A stretch of DNA of 64,000 nt from [Pseudopropionibacterium] massiliense (GTDB taxonomy: Bacteria; Actinomycetota; Actinomycetes; Propionibacteriales; Propionibacteriaceae): assembly GCF_900607225.1 (NCBI RefSeq), contig NZ_LR027842.1, positions 2,074,980 through 2,138,979 of the forward strand, in the 5' to 3' direction. The translations under genes and the position numbers were made by a program. The stretch's first letter is position 1. The number at the start of each line of letters is the position of its first letter. Positions 45,209 to 54,396 of the stretch are shown in pieces. The notes under the pieces were generated by a model. The model was not told the origin of the DNA. It saw nothing but the letters and a program-made list of their open reading frames with translations, and ran no database searches.

Positions 45209-46534
45209 TCAGCGGGAGTAGCGCAGCGGATTGGGGCGGCACCGGGTTTCCGTGGCGATCCGGATCCCGGGAGCCAGCCGGCCCGCTTCCCTAAGGGCGA
45301 GCAGTTTCTCGACCACCCTGTCGCGCAGCATCACGGGTGAGATGGTGTTCAGGTAGATCTTGGTGGCCCCCTCGAAACCGGCGAGGGTGGAGACCCGCCA
45401 CTTGAGCATCACCCGCCAAGGCATCGGGAGCGCGACATCGATCGGCCGGTAATGCCATTCCTCGTTGCAGGCCACGTCGACCCCGGTGGCGGCGTGCATT
45501 GCATGGATCAGGTCCGACATGCCCCGTACCTCCTCGGCGGTCTGCTCCCAGGGATCGGAGAACTCGGAGCAGGAGTAGATCTCCAGGGTGGGATAGCGGT
45601 GTCCGAAGCCCGCGAAAGCGACCGCGTGGTCGTTCTCGGCGACGATCAGGTTGTGGTAGCCCGCGTAGTTCGGTCCCACCTCGTTGAACAGGTTCGGGTC
45701 CTGCCGAAGCCGGGCGAGCGCCACCTCGTGCTGGACGCCTCGTTCGTCGATGGCGACGAGCTGTTTGTGGAGATGGTCGAAGGACGCGCCCGCAGGTTTC
45801 AGCCAGTTCTGAAAAACGGTCACGTAGCGGGCATACCGGTTGTTCTCGTAGCTGCGGCGCACCGAGTCGATCGTGAAGGCGATGAATTTCTCGTGTTCCT
45901 CGGGGGTCAGGGTCCCGGAACCGGCGAGCTGCGTGTCATCGACCGCTCCGTCGACGAAGTGCCGCCTGGCGATTATCACGTCATGTCCGCCACCAAAGAA
46001 ACCGGAAGCCGCATCCAGGCGCTGTTCCCGGGTCATCGCGGCGACCTGGCCGGTGCCGTGCCCGGAGGCCCGCAGTTTCGTCTCGGCCACCCGCAACACG
46101 TGTTCCAGTCCCTCGGGGGATGCCAGGTAGGCCCGTTGATGCCGGGCCGCGGACTCCGGAAGCTCGAACCCGTAATTGGCGCGCCAGTAGTCGAAGCTCA
46201 GGATCTCGAACAAGTTCGGAACGCAACGAAATTCGGCGGTCGTGGTGAACAGCTTCTCCGCGGGAAGCTCCATCAGCGTTTCCCATTCGTCTCCGGAGCG
46301 CACCACGCGGGCCTTTTCCGGCGGGGTCTCCAGGTAACGCTGCTCGCAGAAGGCGCAGTGGGTACCGTGGGCCGTCTCATCGATGGGGTGGGGTTCGGGG
46401 CGTTGAAGACCGAGGGGCCGGTTGCCCCGTCCCGGTACGGTCCACACCTCGGTTCCGGTGAGCGGACCGACTTGTTTCACCGTTCCGTCGGCCATGGTGG
46501 ACAGGTACTCGGGTTGCCTGACGTAGGGCTGCAT
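45209..46534 (-). CDS. DUF4921-family protein, galactose-1-phosphate uridylyltransferase-like
   Basis: Protein of 441 residues with features of the GalT/HIT superfamily. It has a CxxC zinc-type pair (HCAFCEQRY), and ASFDHLHKQLVAID in place of the GalT active-site HxHxQ. Conserved sequences such as TVKQVGPLTGTEVWTVPGRG are shared by the actinobacterial DUF4921 group. It may transfer a nucleotidyl group to a sugar phosphate, but the reaction is not established. The start is uncertain: MQPYV (46534) has GGTGG upstream, and MIYGG (46552) is an alternative. Divergent from zwf. Confidence 0.8.
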   Translation of the reverse strand: MQPYVRQPEYLSTMADGTVKQVGPLTGTEVWTVPGRGNRPLGLQRPEPHPIDETAHGTHCAFCEQRYLETPPEKARVVRSGDEWETLMELPAEKLFTTTAEFRCVPNLFEILSFDYWRANYGFELPESAARHQRAYLASPEGLEHVLRVAETKLRASGHGTGQVAAMTREQRLDAASGFFGGGHDVIIARRHFVDGAVDDTQLAGSGTLTPEEHEKFIAFTIDSVRRSYENNRYARYVTVFQNWLKPAGASFDHLHKQLVAIDERGVQHEVALARLRQDPNLFNEVGPNYAGYHNLIVAENDHAVAFAGFGHRYPTLEIYSCSEFSDPWEQTAEEVRGMSDLIHAMHAATGVDVACNEEWHYRPIDVALPMPWRVMLKWRVSTLAGFEGATKIYLNTISPVMLRDRVVEKLLALREAGRLAPGIRIATETRCRPNPLRYSR

Positions 46535-46677
46535 GGCGCCACCGTAGATCATCTCCGGGTTCGGATGTCCCACGACCGGGAAAGTTCCACCCTGCGAGTG
46601 GGGTCGCGGGTGGCCGGGCCGCTGCAAAACCTGGTCGCCATCCGTTCCACGGGACTCCCGGTGCAGCGGCAACCGGT

Positions 46678-48216
46678 ATGGTCGGAACTGTGACCAGCAG
46701 CAATCCGCTCCGCGACCCCCGGGACCGGCGACTGCCGAGGATCGCGGGTCCCTGCGTCCTGGTGATCTTCGGCGTCACGGGCGATCTTTCCAGGAAGAAA
46801 CTGATGCCGGCCGTCTACGACCTGGCGAACCGTGGCCTGCTTCCCCCCGGTTTCGGCCTGGTGGGTTTCGCCCGCCGCGACTGGACCGATCAGGATTTCG
46901 CGAAGGTGGTCCACGACGCGGTCAAGGAGAACGCCCGAACCCGTTTCCGGGAGGAGGTCTGGGAGCAGCTTCTGGAAGGTATCCGGTTCGTGCCGGGCAC
47001 GTTCGACTCCGACGAGGCCTTCCAGCGGCTCCGCACCACCCTCGAGGAACTCGACCAGGCCCGCGGCACCAGCGGCAACCACGCCTTCTACCTGTCCATC
47101 CCGCCGTCGTATTTCGAGCAGGTGGTCTCCCAGCTCAAACGGAACGCCATCACCGGTGATGACACCGGCACCTGGAACCGGGTCGTGATTGAGAAACCTT
47201 TCGGCCACGACTTGCGTTCGGCCCGTGAACTGAACAACGTCGTCAGCCAGCTCTTCTCCCCCCACGAGGTGTTCCGAATCGATCATTATCTGGGCAAGGA
47301 GACGGTTCAAAACATGCTCGCTATGCGTTTTGCCAACGAGCTGTTCGAGCCATTCTGGAACCGCAACTACGTCTCCCACGTGGAGATCACCATGGCCGAG
47401 GACATCGGCATCGGTGGCCGTGCCGGCTACTACGACGGCATCGGAGCAGCCCGCGACGTCATCCAGAATCATCTATTGCAGCTGCTCGCCCTGACCGCGA
47501 TGGAGGAACCGACCAGCTTCGAGGCCTCACAGCTGCGCACAGAGAAGACCAAGGTGCTGGCGGCCGCCCAGGTTTCCCCCAACTACGCCGATCACACGGC
47601 CCGCGGCCAGTACGCCGCCGGGTGGCAGGGTGGTCGCCTGGTTCGTGGCTACCTGGAAGAGGATGGCGTTTCCCCCGATTCCCGCACCGAGACATACGCG
47701 GCAATACGGGTTGACGTGGACAATCGCCGCTGGGCAGGAGTGCCTTTCTACCTTCGAGCCGCCAAACGCATGCCGAGGCGGGTCACTGAGGTCGCCCTCG
47801 TGTTGAAACAGGCGCCTCACCTGCCCTTCCCGAAAACCGAAACCGCAGCTCTGGGACAGAATGCCCTCGTGATGCGTATTCAACCCGATGAGGGCGTCAC
47901 CCTCCGTTTCGGCGCCAAGGTGCCGGGAACGCAGATGGAAATCCGTGATGTCTCCATGGACTTCGTCTACGGAGGATCTTTCACCGAGACCTCCCCGGAG
48001 GCCTACGAGCGCCTAATTCTGGATGTGCTGCTGGGTGATCCCCCGCTGTTTCCGCAGCACGAGGAGGTGGAGCTTGGTTGGAAGATCTTGGATCCGGTTC
48101 TCGACTACTGGGCTTCGCTGCCAACCCAGCCGGACCCCTACGCAGCGGGCACTTGGGGCCCTGCCAGCGCAGTCGAGATGTTGGCCCGTGACGGCAACAC
48201 CTGGCGTAGGCCGTAG
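46678..48216 (+). CDS. zwf: Glucose-6-phosphate 1-dehydrogenase
   Basis: First enzyme of the oxidative pentose phosphate pathway, 512 residues, yielding NADPH. The N-terminal cofactor motif is VIFGVTGDLSRKKLMPA and the substrate site RIDHYLGKETVQN is intact. The start could be the ATG at 46678 or GTG at 46690 (VTSSNPLRD), which fits actinobacterial relatives. It heads zwf-opcA-pgl, with 11 bases before opcA. Confidence 0.96.
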   Translation: MVGTVTSSNPLRDPRDRRLPRIAGPCVLVIFGVTGDLSRKKLMPAVYDLANRGLLPPGFGLVGFARRDWTDQDFAKVVHDAVKENARTRFREEVWEQLLEGIRFVPGTFDSDEAFQRLRTTLEELDQARGTSGNHAFYLSIPPSYFEQVVSQLKRNAITGDDTGTWNRVVIEKPFGHDLRSARELNNVVSQLFSPHEVFRIDHYLGKETVQNMLAMRFANELFEPFWNRNYVSHVEITMAEDIGIGGRAGYYDGIGAARDVIQNHLLQLLALTAMEEPTSFEASQLRTEKTKVLAAAQVSPNYADHTARGQYAAGWQGGRLVRGYLEEDGVSPDSRTETYAAIRVDVDNRRWAGVPFYLRAAKRMPRRVTEVALVLKQAPHLPFPKTETAALGQNALVMRIQPDEGVTLRFGAKVPGTQMEIRDVSMDFVYGGSFTETSPEAYERLILDVLLGDPPLFPQHEEVELGWKILDPVLDYWASLPTQPDPYAAGTWGPASAVEMLARDGNTWRRP

Positions 48217-48227
48217 AGGAGGAAGCC

Positions 48228-49130
48228 GTGATCATCGAACTCAACAACACCACGACCCAGGACATCACGTCCGCGCTGATCAGGGCCCACCGAGAGGTCG
48301 GGCCGACCAGTGGAATGGTCCTGACTCTGCTGGCGATCACTGACGACAATCACCGTGATGAGGTACTCGAGGCTGCTCGCGCCTCGGCGATGGCACACCC
48401 GTCAAGGGTCATCGTCATCTCCAAAGCCGGCGGGGAGACGGGCCTTCACGCGAAGATCCAGGTCGGCGAGGGGCTCCCAGGAGACCTGATCGCCCTCAAG
48501 CTGAACGGCGAACTGGCGTTGCACGGCGACTCCGTCGTGCTGCCCCTATTGCTCCCCGACTCCCCCACGATCGTCTGGTGGCCCCATAACGCACCCGACG
48601 CACCCGCTCAAGATCCGATCGGGCGACTAGCAACACGACGGATCACTGACTCGATGGGGGCACCAGATCCACAACTGGCCCTGGCGATCCGCGCCCGCAA
48701 CCTGGCTCCCGGTGACACGGACCTGTGCTGGACCCGGATCACACGTTGGCGTACGCTACTAGCCGCCGCCCTGGACCAGTTCCCCCAACACGTCACCTCC
48801 GCCCTGGTGCGTTCCACTCCTGACAACGCCTGCTCCACTCTTTTGGTGGCATGGCTGGAGCAACAGTTGGGGGTCCCGGTGCTGCACGAGGACAGCGACC
48901 AGCCGGGAATCTCGGAGGCGAGGCTGACCACCGACCAGGGAGACATCGTCATCAACAGGGGCCGCTCCGAGACCATCGCCCGCTACGCCGTGCCGGGCCA
49001 GCCGGAGCGGAAAGTGGCGTTGAAACGACGTCCTCTCACCGAATTGCTCACGGAGGAGTTGCAACGTATGGATCCCGATGACGTCTTCGAGTCGGTAGTG
49101 AGCCACATCGCCACGCGGGTGGGTGAGTGA
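48228..49130 (+). CDS. opcA: Glucose-6-phosphate dehydrogenase assembly protein OpcA
   Basis: Protein of 300 residues found next to zwf in actinobacteria and cyanobacteria, where it promotes active oligomers of the dehydrogenase. Family likeness is seen in ILELNNT-like IIELNNTTTQDI at the start and in VWWPHNAPDAPAQDPIG and SDQPGISEARL. The GTG start follows AGGAGG. Its stop overlaps the pgl start. Confidence 0.94.
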   Translation: MIIELNNTTTQDITSALIRAHREVGPTSGMVLTLLAITDDNHRDEVLEAARASAMAHPSRVIVISKAGGETGLHAKIQVGEGLPGDLIALKLNGELALHGDSVVLPLLLPDSPTIVWWPHNAPDAPAQDPIGRLATRRITDSMGAPDPQLALAIRARNLAPGDTDLCWTRITRWRTLLAAALDQFPQHVTSALVRSTPDNACSTLLVAWLEQQLGVPVLHEDSDQPGISEARLTTDQGDIVINRGRSETIARYAVPGQPERKVALKRRPLTELLTEELQRMDPDDVFESVVSHIATRVGE

Positions 49131-49861
49131 TGTTCACCCGGGTGGTGCGCCTGGAATCGGCGCAGCAGGTGGCGGACGTGGTCGCCCGCCGGTTCATGCA
49201 GAAGACCACGGAACTGCTGGGCAGCCGCGAGGAGGTGCACGTGTGCCTGACCGGTGGTGGCACCGCGGACCTGGTCTACGAGCGTTTCGCGGACCTGTCC
49301 GCCGAGGCAAAACTCGACCTGGGACGCCTTCACCTGTGGTGGGGGGATGAGCGTTTCGTGGCCGCCACGGATCCCGACAGGAACTCCCTCCAGGCCATCA
49401 GCCGATTGGGACGCACCCTGCCCATCCAGTCGGCGCGGATCCACATGATGGCGGCGCGCGACGGTCGCGCTGACCCACACGACAGCGCATCCGAATACGC
49501 TGCCGAGTTGGGGAAAACCCGCTTCGACCTGACTTTCCTGGGCATGGGGCCGGATGGTCACGTCGCCTCGATCTTCCCGGGGCATCCGAGTTTCGAGTCC
49601 ACCTCCCGCAGCGTGATCGGGGTGACGGATTCCCCGAAACCACCCTCGGAACGCATCTCGTTGACGATCCCGACCCTCAACAGATCCGGAGAGATCTGGT
49701 TCATCGTCACGGGCACCGGCAAGGCCGACGCGCTGCTCCGGGCCCTCGGCGGCGACAAGACCCTGCCGGCTTCCCACGCCCACGGACAGCAGGCCACGTA
49801 CTGGTTCATCGACGACGCGGCCGCCTCGAAGCTGCCTCCCCGCTACGTCTGCCCGCTCTGA
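49130..49861 (+). CDS. pgl: 6-phosphogluconolactonase
   Basis: Hydrolyses 6-phosphogluconolactone, 243 residues. Conserved blocks are LTGGGTADLVYERF, WWGDERFV and FLGMGPDGHVASIFPGH. ATG at 49130 overlaps the opcA stop (TGATG); GTG one codon earlier is also possible. Its last 19 bases overlap the 3' end of the convergent acetyltransferase gene. Confidence 0.94.
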   Translation: MFTRVVRLESAQQVADVVARRFMQKTTELLGSREEVHVCLTGGGTADLVYERFADLSAEAKLDLGRLHLWWGDERFVAATDPDRNSLQAISRLGRTLPIQSARIHMMAARDGRADPHDSASEYAAELGKTRFDLTFLGMGPDGHVASIFPGHPSFESTSRSVIGVTDSPKPPSERISLTIPTLNRSGEIWFIVTGTGKADALLRALGGDKTLPASHAHGQQATYWFIDDAAASKLPPRYVCPL

Positions 49862-50946
49862 GCGGCAGATTCCACGGGTTCCCTGACGGCTTGGAACATT
49901 CCGAGCGCGGCGGCCCGGCGGAATCCGAGGTTCTCGTTGACGGCCAGCATGTGATGGTTCTCGGCCGCATTGAAGGTATGGACCGCGGGGGCATTAGGCA
50001 GGGCGGCGTGCGCCGCCTCCAGGTTGGCTGCCTTGACCAGCGTTCCCAACCGGTGGCCGCGATACTCGGAAAGCACGATGGTGTCCCTCTGGTGGATCAT
50101 GCCGTCAGGCCACTCACGCGATGCGGACAGCTCATTCAACGCCACGACCCTTCCTGTTGGTTCGTGCACCACGATCCCGAGGAAAAGCCGGTTCGTCGAG
50201 CTGAATCGCGCGTACTCCGCGTGCACGCGGTCCGCATCCCAGGACGTCTCGGGAATGATCAGCCCACCGGGTGGCGCATCGGTGCTCATGCTTTGTTTCA
50301 GCACTGCAACACCGGCCGCCCACCCCGGGGGTACCTCCCCCTCCAGGCAGTGCACCTCGTAGTCCGGCCCGGCCGCGACCCCGGCCGTGGCGAGAACATC
50401 GCTCAGCGCGACGGCCGGAGCGGCGAATTCGTAACGGGAGTACCACATCACCTGCCCCAGGACGAAGCCGTAACGCAGGGCGAACCGCGCTCGTGGGCTG
50501 GAAGCCAACAGCGCCCCCTCCCCAACAGGACTGGGCAACACTTCGTCGCCCGGGCCCGGCACCGGGGTCGGAACCTCGAGGTTGACGTAACGGGTTCCGG
50601 GTTCCAGGGCTGACTGCACCACCTCCGCGAGCGCCTGCCCGATTCCCCGCCGCCTGTACCCGGGCCTGACGTAGACGTGCGCCATCGCACCTTCAGGCTC
50701 GTCCACAAGATCCACCACCAGCCTGGCAAAACCGACGGGCCGGTCCTTGACCCAGGCCAGCCAGCGTCGCACCCGGCTCTCGGTAAGGGCGGCATGCGCA
50801 GCTCTCAGGTCGGCCTCCGGACTGTTCCGAGGCCCTTGGGGGCCGAGCGCCTCGACGCTGTCATCGGTGTTCATGCGACAGTAGGCAGCCCATTCCTCAT
50901 TCGCGCTCCCGGGAAGCGTGAATTCGCGGATCTCAAAATCGCTCAC
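49843..50946 (-). CDS. Tandem GNAT N-acetyltransferase
   Basis: Protein of 367 residues with two GNAT-like halves. The first (about 1-170) has the acetyl-CoA loop VRPGYRRRGIGQALAE. The second (about 200-360) has a more diverged loop SEYRGHRLGTLVKAANL followed by NAAENHHMLAVNENLGF. This double layout resembles actinobacterial acetyltransferases such as MshD, but the substrate is not evident. The start is GTG. Overlaps pgl tail to tail. Confidence 0.85.
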   Translation of the reverse strand: MSDFEIREFTLPGSANEEWAAYCRMNTDDSVEALGPQGPRNSPEADLRAAHAALTESRVRRWLAWVKDRPVGFARLVVDLVDEPEGAMAHVYVRPGYRRRGIGQALAEVVQSALEPGTRYVNLEVPTPVPGPGDEVLPSPVGEGALLASSPRARFALRYGFVLGQVMWYSRYEFAAPAVALSDVLATAGVAAGPDYEVHCLEGEVPPGWAAGVAVLKQSMSTDAPPGGLIIPETSWDADRVHAEYARFSSTNRLFLGIVVHEPTGRVVALNELSASREWPDGMIHQRDTIVLSEYRGHRLGTLVKAANLEAAHAALPNAPAVHTFNAAENHHMLAVNENLGFRRAAALGMFQAVREPVESAAQSGQT

Positions 50947-51099
50947 GGCCTCACCCTATCCTCCGGTTCTGGCCACGTTTCCGGTAGCGTTGATTCATGC
51001 AGAAGGATATGAAACCGGTGTGGAGAACCACTGGTTTCAATGCGCACCCGAGGCCTGGTGGGCCGCAATTCACTTTCGGACGACGAACCGGGAGCCGCC

Positions 51100-51564
51100 A
51101 TGACTGATTTCCTGATCTGGTTCGGCCAGAACCCGTGGGCGGCGTGGGGCGTGCTGGCGTTGCTGCTGGCAGTTGCCGAGTTGCTCACCCTGGACCTGAC
51201 GTTGCTGATGCTCGCGGCCGGTGCCCTCGCCGGCGGCGTGGTCGCGTTGTTGTTCCCCCACCTGCTGTGGCTCCAGGTGATCGTCGCCCTGGCCACCGCG
51301 GTGGCGACGCTCTTCCTGCTGCGCCCCACGCTTCTGGAGAAGGCCCGTCGTGCCCCGGGATACCGTTCCTCACTCGACAAGTTGATCGGCTCGTTCGGGG
51401 AGGTCGTCTCCCGGATCACCTCGAACTCAGGTGAGGTCAAGATCGACGGGCAGATCTGGCAGGCCCGCAGCTACGACGAGGCCATCGTGATCGAAGCCGG
51501 GGAGAGGATCGAGGTCTACAAACTCGACGGCATCACCCTGATCGTCTATCCCATCGCCAACTGA
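51100..51564 (+). CDS. NfeD-like membrane protein
   Basis: Protein of 154 residues with two or three hydrophobic segments (about 15-75), followed by a soluble OB-fold domain (about 90-150) containing GSFGEVVSRITSNSGEVKIDG. This is the short NfeD type, a regular partner of SPFH/stomatin proteins. GGAG precedes the ATG; a 20-codon upstream extension is rejected. The SPFH gene follows after 22 bases. Confidence 0.92.
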   Translation: MTDFLIWFGQNPWAAWGVLALLLAVAELLTLDLTLLMLAAGALAGGVVALLFPHLLWLQVIVALATAVATLFLLRPTLLEKARRAPGYRSSLDKLIGSFGEVVSRITSNSGEVKIDGQIWQARSYDEAIVIEAGERIEVYKLDGITLIVYPIAN

Positions 51565-51586
51565 TCCGAAACCGCAAGGAGAAACA

Positions 51587-52756
51587 TTGCCGCCCGTATT
51601 CACCCTGATTCTCTGCATCCTGGCCGTTCTGGTGGTCATGGTGCTGGCCGCGACCCTGAAGATCATCCGCCAACAGCAGGTGGCCATAGTCGAACGCCTG
51701 GGCAAGTTCCGCAGGGTCCTCGATCCCGGGCCGCACCTCATGGTGCCCTTCCTCGACCGGATCCGCTACATCCTCGACATGCGCGAGGAGGTGGTGCCGT
51801 TCCCGCCCCAGGGCGTCATCACCGAGGACAACCTCATAGTTTCGATCGACTCGGTGATCTACTTCCAGATCGTCGATCCGGTCCGGGCCGCCTACGAGGC
51901 ACAGAACTACCGTGCCGCCATCGAGCAGCTGACCATGACCACGCTGCGCAACATCATCGGCGGCATGGATCTGGAGGCCACCCTCACCTCCCGTGAGGAG
52001 ATCAACAACCGTCTGCGCGCGGTGCTGGACGAGGCGACCGGCAAATGGGGGATCAAGGTCAACCGGGTCGAGTTGCGCGCCATCGAGCCGCCGCCGACCA
52101 TCCGCGACGCCATGGAGAAAGGTGCCCGTGCGGAACGCGACAAGCGGGCCTCGATTCTTCTGGCCGAGGGCCAGCGCCAGTCCCAGATCCTCTCCGCTGG
52201 CGGCGACCGGGAGGCCGCGATCCTCCGTGCCCAGGGTGATCGCGAGGCGGCCGTTCTCCGCGCCCAGGCCGACCGGCAGGCCCAGATGTTGCGCGCCGAG
52301 GGTGAGGCCCAGGCCATCACCACGGTTTTCAGCGCCATCCACGCCGCGGAACCGGACCAGGCCCTGCTGGCCTACCAGTACATGCAGATGCTGCCCCGCC
52401 TGGCCAATGGCGACTCGAACAAGATGTGGATCGTTCCCAGCGAACTCAGCGACGCCCTGAAGGGCTTGGGGCAGGTGGCGAACTCCACCGACGTGCGGGA
52501 TTACGTCTCGCGGGCCTCCCAGCGTTTCTCCGCCCCGGAACCGGTCGACGTGCACGCCGAGATCGCGGAACAGGCACGCAAGGACCACGAACAGAGCGAC
52601 GCCACGGTGAAGCAGGCCATAGCCGACGCCCAGGCCATGGAAGGCACAGGAGGCAACCGGCGGTTGGGGCAGCCCTCCCCGCAACCGCAACACCAGGACC
52701 CCGATTCCCCGGGGGCCTGGGGGCCGCACCCCGGCGGTCCGTACGACGCTCAGTGA
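51587..52756 (+). CDS. SPFH/Band 7 (stomatin-like) membrane protein
   Basis: Protein of 389 residues. An N-terminal membrane segment (about 4-24) precedes the SPFH domain (about 25-200; QQQVAIVERLGKFRRVLDPG). Next is an alanine/glutamate/arginine coiled-coil region with near-repeats GDREAAILRAQ, GDREAAVLRAQ and ADRQAQMLRAE. The tail is proline/glutamine-rich. The start is TTG, decided by AAGGAGA five bases before it. With the upstream NfeD gene it forms a membrane quality-control or microdomain pair. Confidence 0.93.
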   Translation: MPPVFTLILCILAVLVVMVLAATLKIIRQQQVAIVERLGKFRRVLDPGPHLMVPFLDRIRYILDMREEVVPFPPQGVITEDNLIVSIDSVIYFQIVDPVRAAYEAQNYRAAIEQLTMTTLRNIIGGMDLEATLTSREEINNRLRAVLDEATGKWGIKVNRVELRAIEPPPTIRDAMEKGARAERDKRASILLAEGQRQSQILSAGGDREAAILRAQGDREAAVLRAQADRQAQMLRAEGEAQAITTVFSAIHAAEPDQALLAYQYMQMLPRLANGDSNKMWIVPSELSDALKGLGQVANSTDVRDYVSRASQRFSAPEPVDVHAEIAEQARKDHEQSDATVKQAIADAQAMEGTGGNRRLGQPSPQPQHQDPDSPGAWGPHPGGPYDAQ

Positions 52757-52778
52757 AACACAACCCCGGAAACAGAAA

Positions 52779-52820
52779 GAGCGAATCCCCGTCCGGTTCC
52801 GTCCGGGCGGGGATTCGCTC
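52779..52820. terminator. Bidirectional hairpin terminator
   Basis: Thirteen-base perfect arms (GAGCGAATCCCCG and complement) enclose a loop with a further CCGG pairing. It lies between the convergent stops of the SPFH gene and rbpA, and can serve both. Confidence 0.82.
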
Positions 52821-52841
52821 ACAACTGGGTTGTTCATCTCG

Positions 52842-53198
52842 TCAGTAGAGGATTTCGCCGGCTGCCCGGCGGGCCCTCAGCGAGGACACCGCTTCCTCCA
52901 GGATCTGGGCCGCCTCCGCGTCGGTGCGGCGTTCCTTCACGTAGGCGAGGTGGGTCTTGTACGGGGTGATCTTCGGCGGTGGCGGCGGGTTCTCCGCATC
53001 GGTGTTGGCGGGCAACCCGCAGCGGGGACAATCCCAGGATTCGGGGATCACCGCGTCGGCGGCGAAGGCGGGACGGGTTTCGTGCCCGCTGGCACAGTAG
53101 TAGGAGACGTGAAGTCTTGGGGCCGCATCGCCCCTCTCGGCCTCACCCATTGGTCCGGCGCCAACACGGCTGCCTCGGATGGCGTTGCCACCTGCCAC
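52842..53198 (-). CDS. rbpA: RNA polymerase-binding protein RbpA
   Basis: Actinobacteria-specific RNA polymerase accessory protein of 118 residues that stabilises the group 1/2 sigma holoenzyme open complex. The N-terminal tail (AIRGSRVGAG), the cysteine pairs (YYCASGHE and WDCPRCG), and the C-terminal sigma-interacting helix (KTHLAYVKERRTDAEAAQIL) are clear. The start is GTG with GAGGAG upstream. Divergent spacing from secG is 34 bases, same strand. Confidence 0.95.
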   Translation of the reverse strand: MAGGNAIRGSRVGAGPMGEAERGDAAPRLHVSYYCASGHETRPAFAADAVIPESWDCPRCGLPANTDAENPPPPPKITPYKTHLAYVKERRTDAEAAQILEEAVSSLRARRAAGEILY

Positions 53199-53231
53199 AA
53201 CTACTCCTCAGGATTCGGAAACATTCTCTTC

Positions 53232-53492
53232 TCAGACGCCGATGCGGTAGAGCACCAGCAGCCCGACGATCGTCAACACCCAGATCAGCGTCAACACAAG
53301 GGTGATGCGATCCAATCGCCGCTCAGCGGTGGACACACCGCCCATCGAAGTGGACATGCCGCCACCGAACAGGTCGGACATGCCGCCACCGCGGCCCTTG
53401 TGGAGGAGTACTGACAGAGCCAGCAACGCACTCAGAATGATCAGGATGACCGACAGGGTGGCTATGGGCCAGCTGACGAGGGGGACAATCAC
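53232..53492 (-). CDS. secG: Preprotein translocase subunit SecG
   Basis: Small membrane subunit of the SecYEG channel, 86 residues from VIVPLVSWPIA. Two hydrophobic helices (about 5-28 and 63-83) flank the conserved loop HKGRGGGMSDLFGGG. The GTG start has no Shine-Dalgarno sequence; TAAACT eight bases upstream would suit a leaderless transcript. It follows tpiA as in most actinobacteria. Confidence 0.93.
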   Translation of the reverse strand: MIVPLVSWPIATLSVILIILSALLALSVLLHKGRGGGMSDLFGGGMSTSMGGVSTAERRLDRITLVLTLIWVLTIVGLLVLYRIGV

Positions 53493-53621
53493 GCGCAGTA
53501 GTTTAACCGAGGGGTTCAAATCCACCACATCGTGGGGGCCCGAAGCGTTTCACGCCACGTCCCGAAAATGGGATTGCCGCCGGTTAAAATCCGGTGACAA
53601 CCCCATCCACGGAATTCCGGC

Positions 53622-54395
53622 TCAGGAGAACAGCACGATCGCGGCGAACTCCTCGGCCTTCAGGCTGGCGCCGCCGACGAGGGCGCCATCGACATCCGGC
53701 TGGGCCATGATCTCGGCCACGTTGGACGCCTTCACGGAGCCCCCGTACTGGATCCGGACCGCATCCGCAGTGGCCCGGTCGTACAGTTTCGCGACCTCGC
53801 CACGGATCGCGCCGCAGACCTCCTGGGCGTCCTCGGGTGTGGCCACCTCGCCCGTGCCGATCGCCCACACCGGTTCGTAGGCGATGACCAGCGAGGCCAC
53901 CTGCTCGGCGGGAATGCCCTTCAGGCAGCCACGAACCTGCTCGAGGGTGTACGCCACGTGGCGGCCGTCCTTGCGGACGTCCAGGCCTTCACCGCAACAG
54001 ATGATGGGGGTCATGTCCGCGGCCAGGACCTTCAGGGCCTTGGCGTTGATCAGGGCGTCGGTCTCGCCGTGGTACTCGCGGCGCTCCGAGTGCCCGACCA
54101 CCACGTAACGGACCCCCAGCTTCGCCAGCATCCCTGCGCTGATCTCGCCCGTGTAGGCGCCCGAGTCGTGTTCGGAGACGTTCTGCGCACCGAGCTGGAT
54201 CGGGAACCGATCCCCCTCGATGAGGGTCTGTACGGTGCGCAGGTCGGTGAACGGTGGAATGACGACGCAGTCGACGGAGCTACCGTCGTACTCCTTGTCG
54301 GCCAGGGTCCAGGCCAGTTTCTGGACCAGCCCCGTCGCCTCGACGTGGTTCAGGTTCATCTTCCAGTTGCCGGCCATGATGGGCTTGCGTGCCAT
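53622..54395 (-). CDS. tpiA: Triosephosphate isomerase
   Basis: Interconverts dihydroxyacetone phosphate and glyceraldehyde 3-phosphate, 257 residues. It has N-terminal AGNWKMN with the substrate lysine, the catalytic histidine in VVGHSERR and the catalytic glutamate in [20 protein letters not shown] precedes the ATG. It starts one base after the pgk stop, so gap-pgk-tpiA are clustered. Confidence 0.97.
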   Translation of the reverse strand: MARKPIMAGNWKMNLNHVEATGLVQKLAWTLADKEYDGSSVDCVVIPPFTDLRTVQTLIEGDRFPIQLGAQNVSEHDSGAYTGEISAGMLAKLGVRYVVVGHSERREYHGETDALINAKALKVLAADMTPIICCGEGLDVRKDGRHVAYTLEQVRGCLKGIPAEQVASLVIAYEPVWAIGTGEVATPEDAQEVCGAIRGEVAKLYDRATADAVRIQYGGSVKASNVAEIMAQPDVDGALVGGASLKAEEFAAIVLFS

Positions 54396-54396
54396 G

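Noticed and set aside
53495..53530. GGTTCAAATCC, resembling a tRNA T-arm, upstream of secG
   Set aside because: No matching acceptor, anticodon or D arm is found on either side, so it is not a tRNA.
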